Source: Macrotis lagotis (taxonomy: Eukaryota > Chordata > Mammalia > Peramelemorphia > Peramelidae). From it: a stretch of DNA of 64,000 nt. The translations under genes were made by a program, and so were the position numbers. The stretch spans positions 288,025,078-288,089,077 of the forward strand of contig NC_133660.1 in the NCBI RefSeq assembly GCF_037893015.1. The letters are read 5' to 3'. Of this stretch, positions 35,331 through 46,487 are shown piece after piece. Positions within the stretch are counted from its first letter, which is position 1. The number at the start of each line of letters is the position of its first letter. The notes beneath the pieces were generated by a model. It made no database searches and was not told the origin of the DNA. It saw only the letters and a program-made list of their open reading frames with translations.

Positions 35331-35735
35331 AGCACGCCATGTGATGTTGGTCTTCCCTGGTGTGGAGCTAAGCATCACTGCATTTATGGCTCTCTGTCTC
35401 ATGGGGACTATTAGTGAACCCCAGTGGGGGAGTGACTTACTACCTCAGTCAAGTAGGGATTATTGGAGAGAGGCAGATTGATTTATGTTTCTGGGGCCAG
35501 GTGGTAGGTGGTGATGAGTGAGACATGAGATAGAGCCCTTGTTGAAATGGACAGTCCAGCAATGAGGTCAGAAGTCCCAAGGGCTGGATGCAGGGTGGAC
35601 ATGTCTGACCAGGTTCATTCTGCCCCTTTCCAGAGAGTCCTCTTCCTTCCTCATGTTCACCTTGTCATTTCCAACTTAGGGACAACTATTTCTGACTCTG
35701 CCAATGAAGAACTAGAGCCTCTCCTTAGAAGATGA
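35331..35735 (+). pseudogene. Decayed MS4A6-like copy (exons 5 and 6 only), block B
   Basis: Homologous to exons 5-6 of the gene at 14100-22503, about 13.1 kb away. The exon-5 copy (35331 to about 35432) still reads VMLVFPGVEL like the parent's VMLIFSGLEL, but it lacks two bases near its start. Its acceptor is changed (CACAG to TGTGG) and its donor is changed (gtgagt to gtgact). The exon-6 copy (35634-35735) keeps its acceptor and stays open: RVLFLPH...NEELEPLLRR with stop TGA at 35733. A one-base indel at the parental stop shifts that stop by a few codons. The poly-A signal is AATAAT. No counterparts of exons 1-4 were found upstream. Most likely a partial-duplication pseudogene; a rearranged transcript using exon 6 cannot be excluded. 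Confidence 0.8.
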
Positions 35736-37739
35736 GGTGGGCTTCCTCCTGGGGTTGTGGAGGGCACCATCACCTGAGAGAGCCAATGTCCAAGAGAACT
35801 GCGATCTCAGCCCTGCAACCTCCCAATGCAGATGGAGAGGCAGAGAATTTTATTTCATTTAAAGTCAATTTCTTTCTTCACATGGGTTGTGAACTTCCCA
35901 TTTCTTTTCCTGACCTCAGTCTGAGGGATGTTTTCCAAGAAAGATCATCTCTGCAGAATATGTTCCCAGGTTGCAAATGGCTTCTTCCACCCCTCCTTCT
36001 GCTGATGCTGTTATGTGAGTTGGGAATGGTCAGATAGGGTGAATATTGTTATTTTTAGCAAAATAGAATCAGGTTATTTATTTCTTGGGATCTTTTGTCT
36101 CTGATGGCTACAGAGTGAGAGGCCCCAGTCTCTTGCCAGGTCTGTGATGATTTCCACATTCACTTTGCTTGTTTATATACAAAGAATGTGAAACTTTGGG
36201 TTAAATCAGGGGGATGCTGGTGCAGCTTGCTTACTAATAATGTTTTTTGACTCAGACTTGTTTTCCGCTTCTCAACTGTGTTTTTAAAGGGAAAGGAAAA
36301 TACGGGGCAGATTGAAAAAACAGAAACCAGAGGCCAGGATATTTCTCTGGAAGGGAAAGAGGTATATCCTTCCTGATGTCAAAATAAAGGACAGGGAACT
36401 ATGTTTAACATTTGCCACCTTCCCCAAGTAAAAAATTCATAAAGGGTTCTTCCCCCTCTGCCCTCCTGGTCCTCCCTTGTTCCACTTGTGATCTAGAATC
36501 TGTCTACACTCTTCCTGATGTATGGATGTTGGCCCTGGTCCAGAAGTAACTGCTTTGCCAAAGGCTGAGATTCAAGGTGTCCTTCTAGTCCTGGCCCTCT
36601 CATCACAGCCCTGCCAGCAAAGTGATGTGCAAATTGGATTAGACTCTTATTTCCTCTGAACAATTCTACCCTGAGAGAGATTTCTGCTAGTTCTCAGAGG
36701 ACAATAACACAACCAGGAGGAAGGGGACAAAAGAGAGGATGGAAAATGTATGGAGGTGGGAAAGAAGAGAAAGAGGAGGAAGAGGAGGAGAGAGAACTGA
36801 AGCAGATCCTGGGAAGTGACAGAGAGGACAATTTACCTGGCCTCAGGACCCTCCTCTGCACTGATGCTGTGTTAGGTGGGGGCTCGAGATGAAAAGCTCC
36901 CATTCTTAAGAAATTAATTTTCACCATATATGGTATATAAAGGGACAAATAAAGTCAAAGGCAAGGTGATTTGAGCAGGAAGAAATTAGAGGATGGGGGG
37001 AGGAAGAGAGAAGGGGAAGGAAGAGAGCAAGGCAAGGGCAGAGACAAACAGAATTAGTAAATGGGGAAGTCAGGAAAAGCTTCCTGCAGGAAATCCCCAG
37101 TGGGCTGAGTCTTAACAAAAACTGTGGATTCTAAGAGGTAGAAGTGTGTGGGGGGGCTTGTATTCTTGTATTCTGGGTATATTGTGCATTGCTGTGAGGT
37201 GAAATGCTGATTTTAGGGAATATATGGTCCATGAATTTGGCTGCCACTCAGACTCCATGAGGAGGAAAAAGAGAAATCTTCCAGAAAAATCTTGAATGAC
37301 TGCCTCTGGGCCCAGTCTCAAGATGGATAAGACCCCAGAGTCCTGATGGAGATTGGACCAAGTACAATCTCACCCGGCCTCTTCTAGGAAAGACCCTGCT
37401 CCTCTCCCCCCACCTCCAGAGGGAAGGTCAGATTAGTGTGAACTATAATTGCTGCCTTCAGAGTACATGCACTATTTATTAAGTGATTATTGTGTACTGG
37501 GTGCTCTGCCAAGGGGGGGGTGGAAGATACAGAATAGGGCCAAAGAAAATCTTGGTTCTCAAGGACCCATAGGCTAATGGGGACACAACTGTGTATAAAC
37601 AAGATGAGAAAGGAGACACAGGAGACAATCGATAAAAGGAACGCATGAACATTACCAGAAACTGGAAATGGCTTATTACTCATGTTAAGTCCTGAACTAA
37701 ATCAAACTCATAAGAGGAGGGAAAAGGTATCTTTTAAAA

Positions 37740-38697
37740 CCTTTTTTATTTCTCCAAATATCTGCCAAGATAGTTTTCAACACTTTCTTATAAGGTTTTG
37801 AGCACCTCATTTTTCTCCTCCCTCCCCCCCTCCCTTGACAGTGTACAATTATGCTAAATGTATTTCTATGTTAGTCTTGTAAATGAAGAATCAAAGCAAA
37901 GGAAATGACATGAGAGGAAAAACATAAAGCATAAAAGAGATTTTAGTAGTTGAAAAGAGAAGGCTTTTGACTGCATTAAGACTCCAAAGTTCCTTCTCTG
38001 GATGTGGATGACATTTTCTATCTCAATCCTTGAGAATTTTCTCTGATCATTTCACTGCTGAGAAGATCATAGTTGATCATCACAGAGTATTGCTGTTAAT
38101 GTGCACGTATTCGTCTGGTTGTTCCCACTTCAGTCCCATCAGTTCATATGAGTCTTTGAAGTTTTTCTGGAAGTCTGCCCATTCATGATTTCATTCAAAG
38201 AAATAGCACTCCAAAACATTCATATACTGCAGTTTGCTCAGACATTCCCCATTTGTTGGGCATCCCCTCAATTTCCAATTCTTTGGCTCTACAAAAAGGG
38301 TCAAATGGGTCTTTCCCCCTTTCTATGATCTCTTAGGGATACAGGCCTAGTAGAGGTGTTGCTGGATCAAAAGAGTATGAACAGTTTTATCAACCTTTGA
38401 CCATAGTTCCAAACTTCTCTCCAGAAAGTTTGGATCAGTTCACAACTCCAGCAACAATGTCTTATTGTCTGAGTTTTCCACATCCCATCCAACAGTGACC
38501 CTTTTCCTTTTTTGTCATTTTGGCAAATCTGATAATTTTCTTAATTTGCATTTCTCTAATAATTAATGATCTAGAGCATTTTTTTTCATATGAGTATAGA
38601 AAGCTTTAATTTTTTCATCTGAAAATTACTTGTGCATATTCTTTGAGCTATACCAATTAGGGAATGACTTGTATCCTTAAACATTCCACTCACTTCA

Positions 38698-38733
<36 letters not shown>

Positions 38734-39650
38734 GAATTTGAGTGAGGGGGGATTGTGCTAATTCACCAACCTCACTTTCTCCTCTGAAGCTATCTGGATC
38801 CAGTGGCCAGATAAGAATTAGATTGGCTGGAGATATTCCTGGATGTGAAATAATCAGGATTAAGTGAATGGCCCAAGGTCACACAGCTCCTCAACATCAA
38901 GAGTCTGAGGCTGGATTTGAACTCAGGTCCTCCTGACACCAAGGTCAGTACTCTATCCACTGTACCACCTAGCTGCCCCAACTCAGTTCTCTATATATTT
39001 TAGAAATGACACTTTTATCAGAAACACTAATTAAAACCTTTTCAATTAAAAATAATAAAAAATATTCATTTCAGATTTTTTAATGTCCTCTATCTCCTCC
39101 CCTTTCCATAGGTCTCATAATAAACTATTCTTTGTTCTCCTAATTGGCTTTATGTCTAAATCCTGTATTAATTTTGACCTTATCTTGGTATCTGGTGTGA
39201 GATTTGGTCTATTAGTTTCTGCCAATTTTCCCAGTTTTTGTTAAATAGTGAGTTTTTTAGCCTGGAAATTGGAGTCTTTGGGCTTATCAAACAGTATATT
39301 ATCATAGTTACCACTAATGTATTCCACGGATCCATCATGTACCAAACAGTTTAAATGAATGCTGATTTTTAATATAGGTACAAGATCTGGTACAATTTGG
39401 TCACCTTTTTGTGCATTTTTCCCTTTATTTCCTTGTTATTCTTGTCCTTTTGTTTTGAGATGAATTTTCTTACCATTTTTCTAGCTTTGTAAAATGATTT
39501 TTTAGTAGTTTGATTGATATGACACTGAATAAGTAATTTAATTTCGGTAGACTTGCTAATTTTTATATAATAGGTCTGCCTATCCATGAACAGTTGACAT
39601 TTTTTCATTTATTTATATCTAACTATAAGTGTTTTGTAATTGTTTCATAT
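37740..39650 (-). mobile_element. Antisense L1 (3' UTR to ORF2), interrupted by a composite SINE
   Basis: L1 landmarks from GCCAAGATAGTTTTCAACAC through CATATACTGCAGTTTGCTCA and TTGCATTTCTCTAATAATTA, resuming at 38986 with CAACTCAGTTCTCTATATAT after the SINE. Ends near TATCTAACTATAAG. It starts at the same junction as the L1 at 58512. Confidence 0.82.
38698..38985 (-). mobile_element. Composite SINE: tRNA head, RTE-like tail, (ATC)n end
   Basis: On the - strand: head GGGGCAGCTAGGTGGTACAG at 38980, TGAGTTCAAATCCAGCC, then a body ending GTGAGGTTGGTGAATTAG and CTCACTCAAATTCAAT, then eleven ATC units (38698-38731 as GATGAT on +). Tails of this type are usual for RTE-mobilised SINEs. Confidence 0.7.
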
Positions 39651-39659
39651 AGATTCCAG

Positions 39660-40100
39660 TTTGCTTTACTAGTCAGAATCACAAGTATTTTAGAAAAAGG
39701 TGCATTTAATCAAGACATAGGATTGTAAGCCTTGATGGGGGCAGGAACACATATATCTCAATAGATGGATGTCCAATAAGAAAACATACCATTATATTTT
39801 CAAGAGGACAGAAAGGGAGGGCCCATATGGAAAGTGAGGCATGGTCAGGAGATACCAGCTTCCTTGGCAATCCAAGAAAGAAACCCACTTCACACTCCTT
39901 GTTTTACCCTTCATGATAATACACCCTAATTCTCAATGCAGGACCCTAGGGCATTGGTTAACTGTGGCTGGGCAAAGTTGGATAGGGTTTTGTAGTGTGA
40001 ACTCAATCTGGACTCAGCCTAATGGAGAGTATGTGGGTCAACTAGAGTTGAGTAATAGCAGAATTCTGATATTGTTAGGATTTTTTTGATAGGGATGGGA
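39660..40100. other. Intergenic between two antisense L1 pieces, unassigned
   Basis: No gene. Could be an old LTR-like remnant, but no ends or target duplication were identified. Confidence 0.3.
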
Positions 40101-40109
40101 CTTTTGTTC

Positions 40110-41697
40110 CATTAGTTTTATCTTTTTACCTTCTTTACCTTCTGGTTCCAGAAGGTAAGGGTAGTTTTCATTGATAATTTCTTACAAGATGATGTCTAGG
40201 ATCTATTTTTTTGATCACAACTTTCAAGTTGTTCAATAATTATTTTAAATTATCTCTCCTGGATCTGTTTTCCAGATCAGTTGTTTTTTTCCAGTGAGAT
40301 ATTTCATATGTTATTTTAGTTTTTCATTCTTTTGATTTTGTTTTATTGTTTTTTGATTTCCCACAAAGGCATAAGCTTCCCTTAGGTCCATTCTAAATTT
40401 GATGGAATTATTTTCTTCGGAGCACTTTTGTACATCCTTTTCCATATGACCAATTCTACTTTTTAAGTCATTCTTGTTCCATTGACTTTTTGTATCGCTT
40501 TTTCTTTCCACTGGACTCAGTCTGATTTTTAAGTTTTTTCTTTAGTTTTTTTTTTTTTGTGTTGTCTTCACTAAGTTACTGACTTGGTTTTCATTATTTT
40601 CCTGCATCATTCTCAATTCTCTTCCCAATTTCCCTCTACCTCCCTTCTAAGATTTTCAAAATCCTTTTTGAGCTCTTCTATGACCTGTGACCAATTTATA
40701 GTTTCCTTTAGATGCTTTGGATGGAGAAACTTTGACTTTGTTATCTTCTTCCGAGTGTATATTTTGATCTCCCTTATCACCAAATATGGTCAGGTCTATG
40801 GTCAGGTGGTTTTTACTTCTTCCACTTGCTCATTTTCCCAATCTAAGACTTGATTTCAACTCTCTTGAGGTAGGGCTCTACTTCTAGGGTTGTGGACACT
40901 CTATCCCAAACTTTTCATTTTTTTTTTTTTGCAGCTTTTATTTTCAGAGATTCTTATAGGGACATGGAAGTTTTCAATTCTTTCAAAGTCTTCTGGTCTA
41001 ACAAGTGATTTTGACTATTCTCCTGGTTTGTGCTCTGGTCTTTGGGTAACCCCAAGCACTCCTTTCTATTCTGGAACTGTGAGGAGGTTTCCCCACTCCA
41101 CCCCAAGTAGCAAGCTCTCTTGTGCTACTGCTCTTCTTTCTATTTTTGTGACCCAGGACTGCAATCCAGATGGGAGTAGAGTAAAACAGCAGAGTCCTCC
41201 TTCAGTGGTCTCAGAGACCCTGTCATCTCCTTCTGACTTCCTGACCATCTGTGGGCTGAAAGCTCTGGGAACAAATGTCTCTGTTGATTCAATTCAATTC
41301 AACTAAGAACTGTTCTTGGTCCATTGGGGCAGGTTTTCTCTACTGATGTCTGACCTAGAGTATACCCCTTGCCACAGGTGTCAGACACTTCCTACTGATC
41401 TTCCAAATTGTCCTTGGCCATCCCTGAGCTGAGAGGCCTGGAAATTTCTACTACTGCCATTGACCCAGTCACTCGGTTTTCCATTCCTGGTTGACTGAGA
41501 CCAGTTTGCTCTGATGTGACCTGAGCTCAGGTCTGAGCTCTCTCAACTTGACCCTTCCCACTTATCTCCCAAGTTGTCTTGTGCTAGTAAATTCTAGAAA
41601 AATCTATTCGCCAATCTAGAATTTGTTTAGAGTGATTTTTTTCAAGGTATTTGGAGTGCACAGCTCTGCCTTTACTCCACCATCTTGACTCCATCCT
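40110..41697 (-). mobile_element. Antisense L1 or HAL1, ORF1 N-terminal half and 5' UTR
   Basis: The - strand from 40511 encodes a charged coiled-coil piece of L1 ORF1p (WNKNDLKSRIGHMEKDVQK...NQKNEKL). 40850-41690 is the 5' UTR, and the start signature CCACCATCTTGACTCCATCC at 41678-41697 marks the 5' end. The rest of the element is missing. Confidence 0.78.
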
Positions 41698-41839
41698 CAC
41701 CTTCAAAGACAGAAGCAGAAGTCACAAATATAGCAGAATTTTTAAAAACAGATCCAATGGCTTTCAATCTGAATGCTTTCAACTTCCCAAACAGTCTCTC
41801 TAGGCCTCTTTCTTTAAAAAAGGTATTTTTGTTGCATGC

Positions 41840-42055
41840 AAGTCTTCATCAGCCTATTTGGGAATTTATTGGTAAAGATTTTGGAATGGCTTGTTATTTC
41901 CTTCTCCAACTCATTTTACATATTAGGAAACTATTAAATGACTTGCCCAGGCTGGCAAAGCATAGTAGTTGTATCTCAAAACAAGACTGCAACCTAGAAC
42001 TTCCTGATGGCAGACAAGATGATCTATCCACTCTGCCTCTTAACTGTCTCTTACA
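41840..42055. mobile_element. Marsupial MIR/THER-type SINE remnant
   Basis: GGAATGGCTTGTTATTTCCT and ATTAGGAAACTATTAAATGA then CTTGCCCAGGCTGGCAAAGC, as in the copy at 34140. Confidence 0.6.
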
Positions 42056-42059
42056 TAGA

Positions 42060-42415
42060 GTAAGCAAATATTTTTTCTTTTTCTGAATTTCATTTTATAA
42101 TATTGGACCTTTGTTTGTCAAAAAGTGGAAAGGATTTTTCCAAGGATATGCAGCTAATAGATGGAAACAGCATAGGAAATGATCTATTTCCCTGAAAATG
42201 GGTCTTGCCACCACATTCTCCTGCCTCTATATTGGGTGGCAGAATCTCAAACTGAAGACTTATTTTAAAGCTTTGTTATTAAATATTTCTCTGCAATATG
42301 AACAAAAAGAGAGAGAGAGAAAGAAAGAAAGTCAGGTAAAAAAGAAATATAATTGTTTACACTCTTGAAGCCAGAGAGCTACTCTGATTGGTGAGGGAGA
42401 AAAAGAAAACCTGGT
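42060..42415. other. Intergenic beside the V2R pseudogene
   Basis: No gene; a GA/GAAA purine tract at 42307-42340. Confidence 0.5.
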
Positions 42416-42418
42416 TCC

Positions 42419-43330
42419 TCATGGATCTGCTTTCTTTCTCAGTATCCCCATAGTATTCCTATCTGACCTCAGAAGGATCACATAGCACTTGGGAGCAAAG
42501 ATGAAGGCAAGAATCCCAGCACTGGAGGCCAAGATGGAGAAGATCTCCACGGCCACCATGGCCTTGCCCTTGATGCTCTGATACGTGGGCAGAAAGGAGA
42601 TCCAGACACTACAGAATACAAGCATGCTGAATGTGAGGAACTTGGCTTCATTGAAAGTATCTGGCAGAATTCCTGGCCAAGAATGCTAGAGACAAGCTCC
42701 CTAAGGCCAGCAAGGCTATGTAGCCCAGCACACAGTAGAAGGCAAGGAGGGAGCCCTCATTACACTGAATGACAATGAATCTAGGCTCAGAGTGTAAGTC
42801 TGTCTCCAGGAATGGGGGATATGTCCCAAGCCAGATGCCACAGAAACATATTTGGATTAGAGAACAGACAAAAATGAGAGATTAAGAAGCTGTGGAGCCC
42901 AGCCACCTCTGGAGCTCGCTTCTGGGCTGGGTGGCCCTAAAAGCCAGAACCACCATGATGGTTTTAGCTAAAATGGAGGGGATGGCCATTGTGAAGACAA
43001 TTGCAAATGTGGTTTGTCTCAGGAGACAAGTGGCAGAGGTAGGGTGGCTAATGAAGAGCAAGGAGCAGAGGAAGCAGAGGATGAGGGAGATGAGCAGAAT
43101 GTAGCTGAGACTGCGGTTATTGGCTTTGACTATGGGGGTGTCCCTGTGCTTCACAAAGACTCCCAGGACCAGAGCAGTAAGGAGGGAGAAGCAGAGAGCT
43201 GCCCAGGCCAGAGTCATGCCCAGAGGTTCTTCATAGGACAGAAAGGTCACAGTCTTGTCAAGGCACCTATCCCCAAAGCAGCTGCATTCTAGGTAGCAGA
43301 GGAAAACATGTTCATATAGCAATTAGGACA
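42419..43330 (-). pseudogene. Vomeronasal type-2 receptor (V2R) seven-helix exon, broken
   Basis: Reads, on the - strand, as the last exon of a class C pheromone receptor. CLDKTVTFLSYEEPLGM leads into helix 1. The V2R signature GVFVKHRDTPIVKANNR follows, then helix 2 (LSYILLISLILCFLCSLLFI) and helix 3. After a stop directly following LGSTAS (near 42883) it continues with SLIFVCSLIQICFCGIWLGT, HSEPRFIVIQCNEGSLLAFY and helix 5. A one-base shift near 42670 leads to the last part, [30 protein letters not shown] and [10 protein letters not shown], ending TGA at 42419-42421. A further shift near 43290 separates the CP-rich start from the CLDK frame. The five upstream V2R exons (ligand domain, Cys-rich domain) are not in the window. 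It cannot make a full receptor and is a fossil of a host gene family. Confidence 0.92.
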
Positions 43331-43334
43331 TTAA

Positions 43335-44026
43335 ATTAAAGACAAAGGTGATTTGGAGAAATTCCTGAAGAGCTCAGAGGGATAGAAAAGACTTCTTGTC
43401 AAATGAGTTGAAATTTCAAAATAGGAGACATGGAAATGAGGAGAGATTGCATTCCCTGAAGGGGAGGCAATGTTTATTCTTGACTTCTTTGCCTTCTTGT
43501 TTCCTTAAAGACCTGTGGCTACTTTAAAAGCCTTGGCCTACTTACTTTGACCAAGGGAAAGTAATACTTGGAAAGTTTGTAATAATATTTTGCAAATTAT
43601 CTTTCTGGGAAAAATTTTCATATATAAATTAATCCATTGTAATATTAATCTGATATTGATGAGAACAATTGTGTTCAACCTATTTTAATTAATGAGGTCA
43701 TGGCACTCTGTATATTTTCAGTTAGATTTGCTGTTTTGATTTTGTTTTGAAGCTAAACTCTGTAAATATTTTTTAAATGGATAGTCTACTTCTTTGCCTT
43801 TTTTCTTTCACAAAATTTATGTGGCACCCTACCTGAAAATGTGATTATGGAAATTGTGCTTATGACTGTTTTGTGATATTTGAAATCACTTACACTTTTG
43901 AAATTTTGAGGGTTAAGATATTCTAATTGCTTTAAAAAGATTCAAAAAAACCAATGGATCATGTTTACGTCTATTTTAAAACATGGCTAATAACTGAACA
44001 TATTCCAGCATAAAAATATTTTTTAT
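43335..44026. other. Intergenic / former V2R intron, nothing recognised
   Basis: This lies upstream of the V2R exon on its strand, where the cysteine-rich-domain exon would be expected within a few kb. None was seen; HAL1 begins at 44040. Confidence 0.45.
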
Positions 44027-44225
44027 AAAGTTGAGTTCTTTTTTCTTTTAAATTTATTTTTATTCTCATTTTTTACAAATGTTTTTTTTACATTAATAAA
44101 ATATTCTTGTTTACAAGTAAACAAAATACCCCTCCCCCCATGAATATAGATAGACTTGCTTGGGCAAAAAAAGTAAAGGGGAGAGAAAAAAATTAAAATT
44201 AAAAAAAATAATAGTAATAATTGTA

Positions 44226-44395
44226 GGTATGGCCAGGTGGCGCAATGGATGAAGCACCAGCCCTGGAGCCACGAGCACCGGAGCCCACATCCAGCCTCGT
44301 AAACCCAACAATCACCCAGCCATGTGACATGCAAGCCACCCGATCCCCACTGGCCTGCAAAAACCGAAAAGAAGAAAAAAAAAGACCCAAAATAA
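44226..44395 (+). repeat. SINE-like module 1 in the HAL1 3' region
   Basis: GGCCAGGTGGCGCAATGGAT head, CCTGGAGCCACGAGCACC and GGCCTGCAAAAACCGAAAAG tail, a diverged WSINE relative. Flanked by AATAGTAATAATTGTAG (44209) and AATAGTAATAATAGTAG (44401). Confidence 0.75.
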
Positions 44396-44414
44396 AATAA
44401 AATAGTAATAATAG

Positions 44415-44563
44415 TAGGGGTGGCTGGGTGGCAGATAGAGCATTGGCCCTTGAGCCAGGAGCACCTGGGTCCAAATCCGGCCCCAGACACCCAAAGATCA
44501 CCCTGCTATGTGGCCCCAGGAAGGCCACCCAGCCCCACTTGCCCTGCACCCTGCCCCAAATAA
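44415..44563 (+). repeat. SINE-like module 2 in the HAL1 3' region
   Basis: AGGGGTGGCTGGGTGGCAGA head, GGGTCCAAATCCGGCCCC (B-box region), CTATGTGGCCCCAGGAAGG. Same orientation as module 1. Confidence 0.75.
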
Positions 44564-44765
44564 TATTAACAAAAAATGTGCTTCAGTCTTTGTTCCAACA
44601 CCAACAACTCTGTCATGGGTGGATCACATTCTTTATGGTAAGTCCATCACAAAAGTTACTTCCATATTTTTCCAACGTTGCCATTGCTGATTGCAACTCC
44701 CTCCTTTCTAATTTCTCCGCTACCATGTACTATATTTTATCTCTCCTTTCACTCTGACTCTGCTG

Positions 44766-44930
44766 TAGGGTCGCTGAGTGGCACAGCAGACAGATCCCTG
44801 GTCCTGGGGCCAAGAAGCCCTGAGCCTCCATACCACCCCTTAGGCCCAGAATCCATGTGGCCCTATGGTCCTGGGCAGGTCTTCCAATTCCAGCCCCTTG
44901 CAAGAAGTAAAAAAGAAAATGTGTTATATC
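44766..44930 (+). repeat. SINE-like module 3 in the HAL1 3' region
   Basis: AGGGTCGCTGAGTGGCACAG head, GGTCCTGGGGCCAAGAAGCC, ATGTGGCCCTATGGTCCTGG and an A-rich tail. The most diverged of the three; same orientation. Confidence 0.65.
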
Positions 44931-45384
44931 TGACCACTCTCCCCCCATGGTCCATCCTCAACTCCTTTATTCACATCCCCACCCCTTCCCCCTGCTCCCC
45001 ACCTTCTTACTCCAGATGTCTATACCCCATTGAGTATATTTGCTGTTTCCTCTCCTAGCCATCTCTGATGAGAGCAAAGGTTCCCTCATTCCCCCTTGCC
45101 TTCCCCCTTCCATATTATTGCAATAGCTCATTGTAATAAAAAAACAATCTTATTATATGAAATATCTTGGACTATTCCCCCTCTCCTTTTTCTTTCTCCC
45201 ATTACATTTCCCTTTTTTTCCTATTGACTCCATTTTTACACCATATTTTATCTTCGAATTCAGCTTTCTCCTGTGCTTCAACTATAAAAGCTCCCTCTAC
45301 CTGCTCTATTAACTTAGAAGGTTCATATGAATATTATCAGTATCATTTTTCTATACATGCAGTTCATCCTCATTAAGTCCCTCA

Positions 45385-46487
45385 TATTTTCCCCCTCTCC
45401 TCCAATCTCCATGCTTCACCTGAGTCTTGTATCTGAAGATCAAACCTATTCAGCTCTGGCCATTCCAAAAGGAACATTTGAAATTCCCCTGGTTCGTTGA
45501 AAGTCCATCTTTTTCCCTGGAAGAGGACATTCAGCCTTGCTGTGTAGTTCATTCTTGGCTGCATTCTAAGCTCTTTTGCCTTCCTTATATTCCAAGCCCT
45601 ACGAGCTTCCAATGTAGTTGCTGCTAAGTCCTGTGTGATCCTGACTTGCAGCTCCACGTTATTTGAACTGTGTCCTTCTGGCTGCTTGTAATATTTTCTC
45701 TTTGACTTGGGAGTTCTGGAACTTGGCTATAATATTCCTAGGGGTTGTTTTTTTGGGATCTCTTGCTCGGGGGGGATCGGTGGATTCTCTCCATTTCTAT
45801 TTTGCCCTCTGCTTCTAGAATATCAGGGCAATTTTCCTGTAGTAATTCTTTGAAAATGATGTCAAGGCTCTTTTCCTGAACATGACTTTCAGGTATTCCA
45901 ATAATTTTAAAATTATCTTTCCTAAGTCTGTTTTCCATATCAGTTGTTTTTTCAATGAGATATTTCACATTTTCTTCTAATTTTTCATTTTTTTTGTTTT
46001 GAAGTATTAATTCCTGATTTCTGGTAAATTCATCAATCTCCCTGAATTCTATTCTTTGTCTGAAGGATTTGTTCTCAGAGAGTTTTCTTATCTCTTTTTC
46101 CATCTGGCCAATTTTGCTTTTTAAAGCATTCTTCTCCTCAATAACTTTTTGAACGGTTTTATCCATTTGACCTAAGCTGGTTTTTAGCATGCTATTTTCT
46201 TCAGCATTTTTTTTTGGATTTCCTTGACTAAGCTGCTGACTTCATTTTCATGTTTTTCCTGCATCTCTCTTATTTCTTTTCCCAGTTTTTCTTCCAACTC
46301 CCTCATTTGACTTTCAAAGTCGTTTTTGGAGCTCTGTCATAGCCTGAGCCCAATTTCTGTTTTTCTTGGAGTCTTTAGATGCAGGACCTTGTGCTTCCTC
46401 ATCTTCAGACTGAGTATTTTGATTCTTCTTGGGCTCATTTGCAAAATATTTCTCAATGGTCTTCCTCTTATTTCTCTGCTTGCTCAT
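45385..46487 (-). pseudogene. HAL1 ORF1 (L1 ORF1p-like RNA-binding protein), frameshifted
   Basis: Starts MSKQRNKRKTIEKYF at 46487. A long coiled coil follows (SLGQMDKTVQKVIEE, IGQMEKEIRKLSENK), then the RRM-like part (LRKDNFKIIGIPES, EKSLDIIFKELLQENCPDIL, ERIHRSPP) and the C-terminal domain (ITQDLAATTLEARRAWN, RMNYTARLNVLF). These parallel human L1 ORF1p (LIGVPE, IQRTPQ, LSAETLQARREW). The frame is broken at least four times: near 46320, in an A-run near 46208, and near 45745 and 45655. ORF1p binds RNA as a trimer; this copy cannot make it whole. Confidence 0.85.

Larger units (their letters stand above)
29100..37735 (+). repeat. Segmental duplication block B
   Basis: Two-part block. From 29100 to 33900 it matches block C (49950-53800) at an offset of about 20-21 kb. 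From 34425 to 37540 it matches block A at an offset of 13.1 kb. The last stretch (to 37735) matches C at 58330-58515, where both copies run into antisense L1 3' ends. By eye the identity is roughly 75-85 percent with many indels, so the duplication is old. Anchors: TTCACCATCTGGTACT at 29981 and 51121; CATTCTGAACTGATCATC-type sequence at 33102 and 53017. Confidence 0.75.

Noticed and set aside
42892-43292. Open frames on the + strand over the V2R exon
   Set aside because: Shadow frames; the - strand translation matches V2R in detail.
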